A DNA stretch of 64,000 bases from Marsupella aquatica. Taxonomy: Eukaryota > Marchantiophyta. Positions within the stretch are counted from its first letter, which is position 1, and each line of letters begins with the position of its first letter. Both the position numbers and the translations under genes were made by a program. The notes beneath the pieces are model-generated. The model had not been told where the DNA came from and searched no databases. It saw only the letters and a program-made list of their open reading frames with translations. Location of the stretch: positions 24,924,001-24,988,000 of the forward strand of contig OZ316893.1 of the NCBI GenBank assembly GCA_973895155.1. Reading direction: 5' to 3'. Shown piece by piece: positions 10,681 through 22,122 of the stretch.

Positions 10681-12573
10681 TTCATGACTAGCTGCAAATC
10701 CCTGGTCAGAGGTAAGAATGGCCCCCTTTTGGCGTCACTTGGAATTATGTATTCTGCCACAAAAACGTTATTCTAAGATGTTCTTTTTGTGAAGGAGCAA
10801 TAATAAGACAATAATTTGTCAAGGTTGCGGAAGTCAAGTCATTATCAGACGGATAATCTAAAAAACCAAGCCACTCCCAGAAAACCAAGCCAAATATTTG
10901 GATCTATGTCAAAGAAAAATGTACTCTGTATCAATAAACAAGAACAATGGAAGCATGTAAGCATGTAAGCATACAATAAATCGGAAATGTACTTGCATGG
11001 AAGCAATTTTACAGAATCTCTCTGCTGGAGACGGATGGACTTCGGATTGCTTACATGCAAGTACAGGCAACGACATGAATCCTCCATCCTGCAATCATCC
11101 CTTCGTAAAACAGGCCACTGACTGGCTGAAGAGTGCAACAGCCAAAAAGAGGGAACTAGACATCTCAGGAATCTGCCAAGCCTGCTGCATACTAGAAGCT
11201 TGGCCTATCCATTACTTCACGTTCTACAGGTGAAATCCACGAGTGACTACTTCGCAGCACGAGTGTAACCGGGGACATTTTCAACAGCATGAAGAACTTC
11301 AGAGTTGCCCAACCTCTCCACCGATGCGTAGCTTGAATTCTTAATTGCAGGACAAAGTTTTCCCCCGCCATGTCAAATTGCACCACCATCGGGCTGTTCA
11401 TCATTCCGTCAATGTTCACCTTATCTAAAACATATTTGGATTAGACCTGCCTGCTGTCTACTCTTGCGATCTCAAATCAATAACTATGGAGTTGCGCCTT
11501 TTGGGTATGACTACTTCCCCAACTTAGTTTCATACGAAACGAGAAACTCCCTACAAGATCCTTCCTGAGCCTAGTGACACTCTGCATCACGACAACAGTC
11601 AATGCGAGACAATACAGTAAAGCCATGCGTTCTTCATTCTTACAATGGCTTTCCAATGAAGCTAAAGACATTCTGCTTTATAGTCTCCAACATTAACTTC
11701 TGCTATCAATAATCCAGCCTTTGCTCTCAAGTTGGACAATACTCAACTCAGGGCATACAAACATTTGCGAGATTGAACGTATAGCATCGAGTTTAATGAC
11801 ACAGGGCCCACCGCCCACCTTAAACATGCATCCCGATCAGACACATCACAATTGAGAGACTTAAAATTGAACTTTGTAAACCATACTTCAATTGTTCAAT
11901 CTGATCCATGACATACCAAACACTGCTTAAATCTAGTAGATGGAAATGTATCTGACAACCAAGCTGGTCAGCCGTAAAAGAAAAGGGAAAGAGAAGCTCA
12001 ATGCAGATGAACCAACTCAAACAATGGTAGAAACCACTTTACTTGAAGACTTGTAATTCCATGAGCACAAGAGCTCCTCAGCTTCGTTAATCAAAAATAT
12101 CACACTCGGATGGAAATAACTCGGATTGCTCCAATATCAGGACAGAGTTGCTCCACGGAGAGCGCCAAAGAATGAACTAGGTGCTAAGAAGAAAAAAATC
12201 CACCCTAACCATGTGATGCACAGCATCCACCTGAGACAATCTACATCTCTGAATCAGCTTGGCCAGACCCATACAAATTTACAAGAACAGACAGAACTTG
12301 CAAGAACAATAACTGCTCCTAACGATCCAAGATCCGGGATTTTATTGGGCTCCAGCAGTGAATACTCTATTATGGTGGGTTTTTGCACCCGTGAACATTC
12401 TCGATCATCTCAATAGAGATAGATTCTCGGGTAGGGAACAACCCTAACTGCAAGTAAGCAGACTCAAGTTAGACTCTACGTTGATTTCACCAAATACTCC
12501 GCAAGATCACCTTGAGTTTTCGTATGCTCCCGCTGTGGAACCCCTGTCCAATAAATAACATATACTACAAGGT
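10681..12573. other. No gene called
   Basis: The short frames near 11000-11420 on both strands do not match a family I recognise and do not link into exons with good splice sites. The part next to 12573 is likely 3' untranslated sequence of the minus-strand gene that ends there. Confidence 0.35.
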
Positions 12574-15283
12574 TCACCTGACGGGCTGTTGATTATAATG
12601 GTTTTTCTCCTTTTTCTTCGCCGCAGCGAGTTTGGTAGCCCTTGCCGCAGCTTCAGACGCAGCAGCCTTTGCTGCAGCATCACTTTCCTTCATTGACTTC
12701 TTCTTCTTTAGCGATGCCAGCTTCTTGAGAACCTCTTTCGGGTCCGCAGGAGGCTCATTTGCCTTTGCTTCTTCTTCTTCAGCGACGCCATCGTCTACTG
12801 TTCGGGCTCCATCAGCATCAGGAGTAGGAGGAACCTCCCCATCCCTACCTTCCTTGAACGACTTCTCCTTTTTCGCTTTCCTCCTCTTGGTACTCTTGCT
12901 CTCGGTTAGAACAGGGCCATTTTTAGGATCACCGTCCTCTCCCTGATCGACACCGTCATCTGCCGCTATTGTCTCATCCACAACAGGAAGGGGGGTCCCT
13001 ATTCAACCGAGTAAGCGGGTGACGATGAGTACCAAAGATAAATAGAAAAACAAGTAACGGATGACTTCCCGAAATATTCACTTGTAAAGACCTTATCGAC
13101 TGTAAAAATTATGTAAAAGCACGCTGAACTTCAGGAACATTTAGTCGTCAAGGCCAATACCTAAGGCATGCAAAGTAGAATAACCAAGTGCAACCAAGAA
13201 AAACTTGTAATCTCTGAAACTTATAAGATGGTAGTGCTCATTGGAAACCAACTCCTCAGGCATGTCTATCAAACCTAAAAACCGTAATACAAAATAGACA
13301 GTTGATGGTGAAGATGCACAACCATTTTCCTCCTTTGGAGTGAGCCCAAGTTCGAGAAGCACAGCGTCAAGTTCCGCCAATTCCTTCTTCTTCAACTCCT
13401 TCTTCGACAGCTGTCTCTCCGGCTCTCGAGGTACAGAGAGGATGGGGAGCTGTGACTTCCCAACATCGTTAGTCACAGCCTGAGAATCATTCTCTTGCTG
13501 CTCTTCTTCGCCATCGTCTTCTACTTCTTCCTCACCTTCGTCGTCACCTTCAGAATCCTGAAACAATTTACCGAAACATTAAAACCTATCATATCGATGA
13601 ATAACTTTATTAGTACCCATCGTTCCTGTGTGCCCTAGTTCAATTGGTCCCATGTCCCGAATTTCGGGACCGGACTGGGAATCGACAACTGGAATTGCGC
13701 CATATCAGCCGCCAATTGAGATTTCTCCTTGTGGAACAACAGTAGTGGACCATTATCCCCCACATGGAAAGAGAGAGACCGACAGACAGACCTCTAAATT
13801 AACGTTTTAAAGATTACAGAAAGGTCCCCCTCAAACAAACCTCTCCAACCCGTGGAATGCTCCCGCTAAATCAGAATTTTGAATTCAATCTTGTGAATCA
13901 AAAGCACCACGAAGACCACGAATGCTGTACTCACTAGTGACCGTTGAGAACCCCCACTCCCATCCTCCCCTTGACAACACTTTCAAAATAAGTTAAAACG
14001 ACGAGACCCGCAAACAACTGCAAAACTGCTTCCGGCAAACTCCTGCTGTAATGCCTCTACCCAATAAAATTCAGGAAAGGATCATCCGTCCGACCCCATT
14101 TGCAAATGGCCATGGCGAGGGGACAATGAAACCAAATAGACCCAAAACAAAACCTTCCATCTTCTTCAATCCCTAAACAGAAGACGCCGACAAGCAGGAA
14201 GATAATTCAAGATTTGGTTCCCTTACTGGGCCACGAACATGATGAGAACCATAACAATCGTGTTCGTCCAACCCAACCTAAAGCGGCCTCGTTCCAACCA
14301 AACCCTAACTACACCTCCGAGCCAGAAGGGCATTTCTCACGCCCCGCCCCCGCCTGTCAACCCGATGGCTGGGTCGAAACTGCTACGCTACAGTAGAGCG
14401 ACGACATCAGCGGTTTGCAGGAGTGACGAATATCCAAAGGGTGATTTTATTGCTCAGAGATCCCGACCCAATCCAAAACTTCAAAGGTGTAACCAGTTTT
14501 CCACTTCAACGCCACCAGAGAGAGCCAGCCTAGATGGAAGAGATTTCATCGTCACGGACGAGAAGAAGAACCCCCAGTCATTTGTATCTACACTCCAATC
14601 CCGTGAAAACCGAACAGTCGATAGTGAACGCAAACCATAGAGCCCGGAAAAACCAAACAGTCGGAACGCTAATGGTCAGCTAGATGAAAACTATCATGTC
14701 GGATGGAAAGCCCGTGGAAAGCCCATGGCCCCGATACTCCCCTCGGAACAACGATCTTCGTCATGAAACCCACATAGAACGGTCCTCCCCCACGATAGGG
14801 ATCTTAGCAATGTTCTTAGCAATGAGAGAAGGTTTACTCCTAGGCAGACAGATCTGTGCGAGAAAGAACAACATCTAATAAAAAGGAAAGTAGACTAACT
14901 ACAGACTGACCACCAGAGAACGGAGATGGGCATACCTCGCCTTGACTCAAACCACCATCCTTCACGGCCGATGCGGCTTCAGAAGGGTCAGATTGATCGG
15001 GAGCCCAGGGAGCGGGAGGCGGAGCAGCAGTGGTGAAATAATCCTCGTCGTCATCGCAATCGGCCCAAGATTTCACAGTAACCTGACTCGGGGCCCAGAA
15101 TTGCTCCGGCTCGTCCTCCTTCTTATCACCGCTCTTGGAGTCCTTCCCCTTGCCCAAAGCCTTATCCTTATCCGACAGCTTCTTCTTGTTCGATTTGCGG
15201 CGCTTCTTCTCGAGGGCGGAAAAAATATTCGTGCTGCTTATGGCCGCCAATCCATCGTCCTTCTTGATTCCTCCTCCGACCAT
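12574..15283 (-). CDS. Conserved plant protein of unknown function, Lys/Glu-rich
   Basis: Minus-strand exons are 15283-14936, 13557-13323 and 12998-12574 (335 residues, joins in phase). I recognise the family from seed-plant relatives with the same three landmarks: an N-terminal AAISSTNIFSALEKK, a central FWAPSQVTVKSWADCDDDEDYF segment (broken here: FWAP, VKSWAD, DDEDYF) followed by a Pro-rich stretch, and an invariant C-terminus KKKEKNHYNQQPVR. No enzyme domain is visible. It is highly charged, with acidic runs (about 117-135), a KKELKKKELAELDAVL helix and a Lys/Ala-rich C-terminal helix, which suggests a largely disordered, perhaps RNA- or protein-binding protein. The function is not known to me. 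The last exon opens at an AG followed by GG, and it completes a Gly codon left by the previous donor. Confidence 0.85.
13811..14935 (-). other. Intron 1 of the unknown-function gene
   Basis: The 1.4-kb first intron (14935-13558) holds no alternative gene. The plus-strand frames here (for example 14239-14640) lack family similarity and are treated as chance frames in a fairly GC-rich intron. Confidence 0.45.
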
Positions 15284-15319
15284 CCTAGCGATACCTGCTC
15301 GAGGCCTGCGTTGTCGTTC

Positions 15320-15765
15320 GCGATAGCTGCTGCTGCTGCTGCTCTTCCTCTACTGCTGCCACTGTTGCTACTGGGTGATCAAATCCCAGACTCAAATCCG
15401 TATCACCCCGAGACAACCTCAACCCACTCGCGATGTTTCTCCTCCTCCAAAACTGAACGATAACCCCCGGGCGAGGGTGCGAACAGGTGAGCCTCGCCCT
15501 ACCAATCTGAACGGCAAAGGTGGCCAGATTCGGCCCCTGTTAAGAACACACAAATGGGAAATCTCTCCCCACCGCACCGCACCACAGAACAGAACAGAAC
15601 AGAACAGAAAAGCACCCGACCTGATTGACAACAGATACCCTAATCTACACCACGTCCGTCTACGATGTGCTTCCGGCTCCCCTCCTAGGCCTACTGCAGC
15701 AGCCCCGGAAAATAAGAATCTCTCCTCCTCCCTTCTGCTGCTGTTGCTGCTGCTGCTGCTGCAAC
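15320..15765. repeat. CTG/CAG trinucleotide runs in the 5' leader or promoter
   Basis: Two runs occur just upstream of the minus-strand start at 15283: about 15322-15362 and 15738-15763. They are interrupted CTG repeats on the plus strand (CAG on the transcribed-gene strand). A short AGAAC pentamer run (AACAGAACAGAACAGAAC) lies near 15587-15610. They probably fall in the 5' untranslated region or first leader intron. Confidence 0.7.
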
Positions 15766-16206
15766 CCACCACTGACCGAGCTCTCCAAACGGCCGCAGCA
15801 CCACCAAATCACGCATTCCCGCCGCAGCCGAAAGGAATGCAGAAGGAACTGAATGGGCACCACCGACGCTCCCGTCGCCGCTGGCGTGCTACACAGGCAA
15901 CCGAGCCCCACACCCTACGGTAGACGGAAAGGATATCAGCCGCACGCAGCACCAGTTCTAACTTAGTAGTGCAGCACAGAGAGGGTGACCCGAGGCGGAA
16001 ATTGGAAATCCACGCAGAAAAGCGAAAAGAGGATGGATGGAGAGAGAGCGAGAGAAGGAGAACCGGAGAGCAGCGATGAAGCGGGGATTTATGGAGAGAA
16101 GGGAGAGGCGAAAAGGGGGCGAATCGACCACGACGAGGTCGAGCCGCAGCGATGGAGGGTGGTGATGGTGGGCGAGGAACAAGGAGCGAAGCAGACGAGA
16201 GGAAAG

Positions 16207-16286
16207 GGGAGGGGAGGAGAGGAGAGGAGAGGAGATGGCGATGGAGCCGTGGAAGCGAGAGGAAGGAAGGAAGGAAGGAAGGAGTT
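16207..16286. repeat. Purine microsatellites (GGAGA)n and (GGAA)n
   Basis: GAGGAGAGGAGAGGAGAGGAGA is approximated at 16213-16235 and a GGAA tetramer run at 16261-16283. These lie within the GC-rich, purine-biased block 15970-16300 upstream of the unknown-function gene, consistent with a promoter or leader region. Confidence 0.8.
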
Positions 16287-16315
16287 TATTATTAGGGTGG
16301 TGCTATCATGTGAAG

Positions 16316-17105
16316 TGGTGTCCCGCAGCTCCGCCGAAAACAGAGCCAGGGAGTTTAATTAATTTTGCTGCTTCTCGGGCAACGGGCCAAGCCATCGGAG
16401 AGAAATACGGAAAGAAGGGGATACTTCACTCTCTGTCATTTTGGGTGCTTTTAGTTTTTGGTGCTTTTAGAAGGGCTTGGGGACAATTTTTGAGTGCTTT
16501 CAGAGGGGCTTTAGCAGATCTTGTTAGCAGTTCTTCTGTCAAAAACAGAGCCAGGGAGTTTAATTAATGTTGCTGCTTCTCGGCCCAGCCATCGGAAAGA
16601 AACACGGAAAGGAGGGGATACTTCACTGTTTGTCATTTTTTGTGCTTTTTGAGGGGCTTGGGAGCAAAATTTGGTACCATTGGGGTGCTATTTTTGGGTG
16701 CTTTTAGAAGGGCTTTAGACGATCTTGGTAGCAGTTATTCTGTCAAAAACATAGCCAGGGAGTTTATTAATTTTGCTGCTTCTCGGCCAAGCCATCTAAA
16801 AAAATACAGCAAGAACTAAGGGGATACTTCAGGAATTGTCATTTTTGGTGCTTTTAGAGGGGGTTGGGAGCAAAATTTGGTGCCATTTGTGGGCAAATTT
16901 TGGGTGCTTTTAGAAGGGCTTTACAAGATCTTGGTAGCAGTTCTTCTGTCTTTTTATCTAAAATGCAATCAAAAATGCAATCAAAACGTGGGATCGGGCC
17001 AGATAATTTTGCTGCTTGTCTACCAAGCCATGGCCATCAAAACTAAAATTGGAAAGAAGGGAATACTTTACTATTTGTAGTTTTGGGGGCTTTTAGAGGG
17101 GCTTT
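16316..17105. repeat. Tandem array, about 205-bp unit x 4
   Basis: CAGAGCCAGGGAGTTT starts comparable positions at 16341 and 16545, with CATAGCCAGGGAGTTT at 16750, so the period is 204-205 bp. Each unit continues with AATTTTGCTGCTTCTCGG, a GCCAAGCCATC block, GGGGATACTTCA, TGTCATTTTTGGTGCTTTTAG and a TTTAGCAGATCTTGGTAGCAG-like end. The fourth unit (from about 16938) is interrupted by an unrelated insert (AAAATGCAATC twice) before the pattern resumes. Confidence 0.9.
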
Positions 17106-20100
17106 ACAAGAACTCCGTGGCTGTTTGTTTGTTTTGTATGTAATCTTAGCCTTTCAAATGTGGGAATAGGCCAGACTTGCCAATCCCATAAACATTTGCT
17201 GGACCCCTTATTTGAGTCCCCCTATTAACACAAAGAGGAGCATCATACAACAGTGGGAAGTAGGAGGGGACTACCTTACATAGGGCCAGACAGTGCAGGA
17301 CAGAGGTTAAGCTAGAGGTGGTAATGTTTTGGCAGCAAAAGGAAAGGGACCATGGGGCTGCAACAAGTTCTCAGTTTTCTTTTGTGGGACCATGTAGGGT
17401 AGAGTAGCTAGTTAGGGAGTCTTTACATGGAGAGTGTGGCAATTTGGCTCAAACCTCCCTGACCTAGAACAGAGCCCCTGTCAGGTCCCAAAGTTTCTTC
17501 ACACAGTCCACTATTGTAGACCTCATTAAAATGGGCATATGAGTAGGCACTTCTTTGGACCATCTCTGCTGATGATCTAAAGTCCACACAAATAGTCGAT
17601 CCACCTCCGTTGAAATTGAGCCCGGCTGGGAGCCACCTACACTGTTCACCATAATTGACAGTATGAATGGTCTCGGTAACACCATTTTGTGACAGAAAAT
17701 TTTGCTGTACTCTTCAAGTAAAGTTACCAATATTAGCTACGCACCAACAGTACTAGTGTGTGCATTAAGGAACATTGGGGTAATATATACTAATTCCATT
17801 TGTGCATATCAATATTTGGAGTGTAATGTGTCCCCAAAGCAAAATCCATTGAAATGTGTACACAAATACATTTCAAAGACGACCAGACACGTTCGGGGAG
17901 GACAAATAATAGTGCACTTTTATACTCTCTTAAGAATACCATTGATTAATTCTAGTAACCCTGGATCCACCAGGATTTGCTTTGGGGCCAATGGTAGTTT
18001 GAACTGTCTGGTCATCATGAAAAGCATAGTGTGCCCAGTTGCTGATATTGAAGGGTCATGGTTGATTTCCAAAATACCCCTGAAGAACAAACAACCTCAC
18101 TTGTGCTTTCTGCTAATGAAAAAATTATTAGAGAAAGATAGCTCTTCCTATGGCCTTGGCTCACTAGATTGGGCACTGGATTTTGTGGGAAACAACTTTT
18201 TGCTTCATGGAACTTAATGCATTGCACGGGTGTGTCTCACATAAGCACAAGGGAACTTTAGGGGGAGTGCTTGATGAAATGCAAAGAGCAAACAAATACA
18301 GAACCTAGCTTGGTAGGACCCACTCCGACGAACTCTAAGTTGTAGAACTCGACTATCCTAACACTTAGCTTCGGCGTCGCTGGCTCCGACGCCGAGTTCC
18401 TCTATGGTCCAAGCCTCCGAAACGGCCATCCTATGGGGACTAAGTATGAGGAGACTAGTGTGCAACGAGGCGTTCCACTAGCATGTCAGGGCAAGGCTCT
18501 AAGTTGGTGATGCACACTAAGGACTTAGACTAATTTGGAGTTGGTCAGGTCATGGAAAAGGCCGGGCTCAGGGTGGAATGTCCGGACCCCTGGACGAACT
18601 TTGAGTTCTAAGGACTTGAGTGAAAGCTCCTCTTGGGCCCAAGGCTAAAGAAGTTTACTTTGGCGCGACCCAGGTGTGGTCGTCCGGGACCCCCAACTGA
18701 CAATAGGTTCTGAGGGCCTAGGCATGAGCACTGGGTCGGCCCGATCACAATGGGCTAAGGCACTCCACTTAAAAACATCTAGCTAAAAAATTATGGGCAT
18801 AACAAGTTAGTTGCGTGTCCATGCGTGCGGGTTGGAGTCCAGGCTGAGGGCCAAATATAGGGGACCGCTTGCCTCCCTGGCCTGCCTCTAGGGCATGCTC
18901 ATGGCCCAAATAAGTTAGCTTGTCCTGAAGCTTGTCCGAATCGTCGGGACCAATTTGGCCTTGACGCTAGCAACCATTTCTAAGGTTCCACCCAACTGAG
19001 AGTCTAGGGTCCAAATGCAACTTGGACCTCAACACCCGTGCGCCAACCCCCGAAGAGGGGTTATTCTGGACAAACAGTGGGTGTCAACTCTGGCTTCGGC
19101 TTATGGCAAGGCCATGCAGGCCCAAGAGGTTCTATTTGCTAGACTACTTACCAATGTTTGTTGAGCTTGAGTTGAGACACTAGTCTTGGAGTTCCTAGAT
19201 CCTGTAGGGTTACTTACCGAGATGTTTGGTTGTCTGTGCAGATGAAAATCGTTCAGCGATGGTCATGTTAGGGAGCAAGTGGGGCTTCGTATGGGAGTTG
19301 TTGCCAGAGGTACTAGAGCTACAAAGTTACTTGCTCAAGGAGTTTTGTGTAAGCATTCGGGCACCAAAGGCACTTAGGCAAGGGTGCTGGGATGGTCAGG
19401 GTGTTGGGTGGCTAGGTCCACCACTCTCTAGCCTGGTCTTATGTGCTACTTTCTTGGTGGGTCATAAGGTTCTTGTTTGGCCCATTATTTGGTGTGGGCA
19501 GTGCTTCTAACCAGCAGGTTAGAAGAGGGAGAGGCTTGAACCGTGTAGAGAAGATCTCTTTCATACCTCTAAATCCCCTCCCAACAATCTCCAAATGCTG
19601 GTTTGTGTCTACGGTTTCTCTCCACTCTTGCCTTAATGTTGGTGAGCTCTCTGGTCTCCTTTCTCTCCTCTCCTGTCTACAAATTATTGTGGTCCCACAA
19701 TGGTCACTTCCAATGTAATCACATGTCAGGACAGAATCCTAACGCATACTTCATTACAGGTAGAGCCAAGCTCACTTGTTGCCAGGCAAGAATCCATGCC
19801 TATACACAGTGCAAAACTCCCAACTGAAATTACTTCTCACATGCCATCTGACACCAACACAAGGCTCACAATCCAAACCAGGAGGGGTCACACTAGCTAT
19901 GTCAAAAGACTCACTTCACACCAAGAGCTACATTGTGTCAAGACGCTAAACATTGGAAGCATGAGACCACTACTGCTACCCCTCCAAGGTATACCCCTTT
20001 CCCATGGCACATGGAATGGTAACCTAGGTGAACATGTCACCCTCACCAGGTGACCTACTGCAATACTGGGTGAACAGGTCAACCCCCACTACTCACTTAC

Positions 20101-20640
20101 AACAAACATGCAACATGCGGTAACACAATAGCGACCTTCCTGCATTTCCTCCTCCCAAATGTGCCTTGCAACTGAGTTCCCTGCAAAATCCATACCCATG
20201 CCTGAGCCATGAACAAATCAAGCAGTTTGTTTCTACATCCCTTTTTGAGAGAGTAAGTAGTACATTGCCATCCTCCACCGCACAGGAACCTTGCATCTTG
20301 CAACCCACTAAGAAAGTATTGCAAAAGTTTGCCTCACCAAGCTGGTTTTCCTCATGCCCCACATATTTCTCAAACCGAATACAGATAACCATTTACAACC
20401 CTAACTCTCACTTTCCAAGGGTTTCCTCAGAACTAGCTAATGGGTCCCACATTACAGTTCCACAATACCCTTTGGGCCTTTGGGTTGAATGCTGTTCAGA
20501 AACTCAAACAATCTTGCCACAAGCAACTACACTATGATCTAAGTGTAGGATAAGTGCTTTCTGGGCTGGGTTTACCACGGCTGGGTTTACGAGTCTGTAA
20601 CCCTATGATAAGATAGTGAGTAAAAGCTGATTGGTGGTAG
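17106..20640. other. Gene-poor, probably decayed mobile-element DNA
   Basis: No intact gene. The frame at 17730-17464 (minus, 88 residues) and the frame 17702-18217 (plus, 171 residues) are open, but I cannot place either. The purine tract AGGGGGAGTG at about 18259 looks like the polypurine tract that precedes a Copia 3' LTR, and the upstream text has faint resemblance to a Copia RNase H end (CFGANGSLN). That reading is weak. The block 18300-19130 is GC-richer and lacks long frames. A dispersed repeat also found near 3076 lies at 20297-20353. Confidence 0.35.
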
Positions 20641-20790
20641 CTGGGCTTGGAAACTTTTCCGAGCATTCTGGGAGCACGGTTCAGGCTAGAACCCCTGCCC
20701 AGACCTCTTTCATATTATGTATTATTGTCAGGAACAAGGTTACTAATCATGAGATTCTGGGCAAGAGGTTGCGAAAATAGCAAGTTCCTT

Positions 20791-20864
20791 CACAAATGGT
20801 TACACACAGGTAGCCTGTATCCCGGTACACAAATGGTTACACACCGGTAGCCTGTATCCCGGTA
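20791..20864. repeat. Tandem duplication, 37-bp unit
   Basis: CACAAATGGTTACACAC starts at 20791 and again at 20828. Both copies end GTAGCCTGTATCCCGGTA, with a single internal difference, so the duplication is recent. Confidence 0.9.
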
Positions 20865-22122
20865 CAGTAATTGCTATCTTAGTGCCAGGGTCTCATTTCT
20901 ATACTCAAATCTTGGCTTACCCAGAAACTAGCTTGCTGACATGTCTGGCCTTCTTAAGGGGATAGAGAAATCTAGCTTGTTTCCCTGAGTGTTTGGATCA
21001 CTCTAGCTGATTCAACAGTTCTCCAAAGTTCGTGATCCTGATGGGCACATTCGGATGACAAAAGAGTCAACTGAGAGAGCACCTTTCCTATGATCCGACT
21101 CTGTGCCAACTAGAACGAAAAAATGACCAGTCCAATACTTTCAAACCACACCAGCTCCTTGGCGTCCTTTGGGATTGATACAGTTCATATGCAGAGTGTT
21201 TTCAATCTCTCTATGCCGTATCAAAGTCTGCCAATTGCAAGCAGGTAAATGGCAGACAGAGTCACGGCAAACACCACTCTTGCTCTAAATCCTTACAATT
21301 CTATAGCAAATTGAAAGAGCTGCACCAATCATTTTTCTCATGTCACTCGCAGATGCAACATTGAAAGAACTCGACCTCTTGTGACGAACTATAGAAAAGC
21401 CCAGAATCTCCTGTTGAGACGATAGAAGAGATAGAGACAGCGACGAGACAAGTGAATCACAAGGAATTGAATTGCTGCAGATCCTTGCTCATGCAGACAA
21501 AAGATTAAAAAAATGGATCAATAGATTTCTTGATCCTTAAGCGGAAGACATGAACCCGTCGAATTCCCAAGTTCATCACATGCTCGACACTTTTATGTTG
21601 GCCTGGATCCCTGTCTACCTCAGTTTTCCGGGGCAGGTTCAATAACCAGGTCGGAAAGCTTCATTTGGATGCTGTTGTCCAGAGCGACTAAAGACAGCTG
21701 ATCAGCCATTGTAAATTGGATGCTCACCAGGAGAGCTAAGAACCACAGAACAGATACACTATCTATCAAAAGGGTATGTGCAAAAGAGTCAAACGAGAAC
21801 CATCTATGTTACAGTTTAGCATAGCTCTTGCTCAGAGCAAACGAACAGAGGGAGACGACACGATCTCTTCAATCTCTCGAAGCAGTTCACAGACGATGAG
21901 AGAATATGTACTATTAACACTTCTGTGTTACAACAGGTCGATAGAAAACTCCATAACTAATTTGCACACAATCCTACATATCATCTTGATGATGGCCTCA
22001 ATGGATGTTGTCGACCCCGACCAGAAAATATCCTGAGTAACGAATTTGAAGCCCTAAATTCTCACCACTCCCTGGTGCAGAATAAGCAGCACAGAGAAGA
22101 AAGGATGCATCCTGCATTTTGC
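20865..22122. other. Gene-free stretch downstream of the kinase
   Basis: No coding family was recognised. The end next to 22122 is presumably the 3' untranslated region of the minus-strand kinase. Confidence 0.4.

Noticed and set aside
10997-11419. Short frames on both strands as a gene
   Set aside because: No family match and no phase-consistent exon partners.
14239-14640. Plus-strand 133-residue frame
   Set aside because: It falls in intron 1 of the minus-strand unknown-function gene, has no recognisable similarity and overlaps other open frames of the same kind.
15375-15923. Plus-strand 182-residue frame
   Set aside because: It covers the leader and CTG runs of the minus-strand gene; Pro/Arg-rich composition reflects base composition.
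17702-18217. Plus-strand 171-residue frame as a Copia RNase H
   Set aside because: Only a few residues (CFGANGSLN) and a purine tract after it resemble Copia. The catalytic residues are not visible, so it was kept only as a weak hint in the regional entry.
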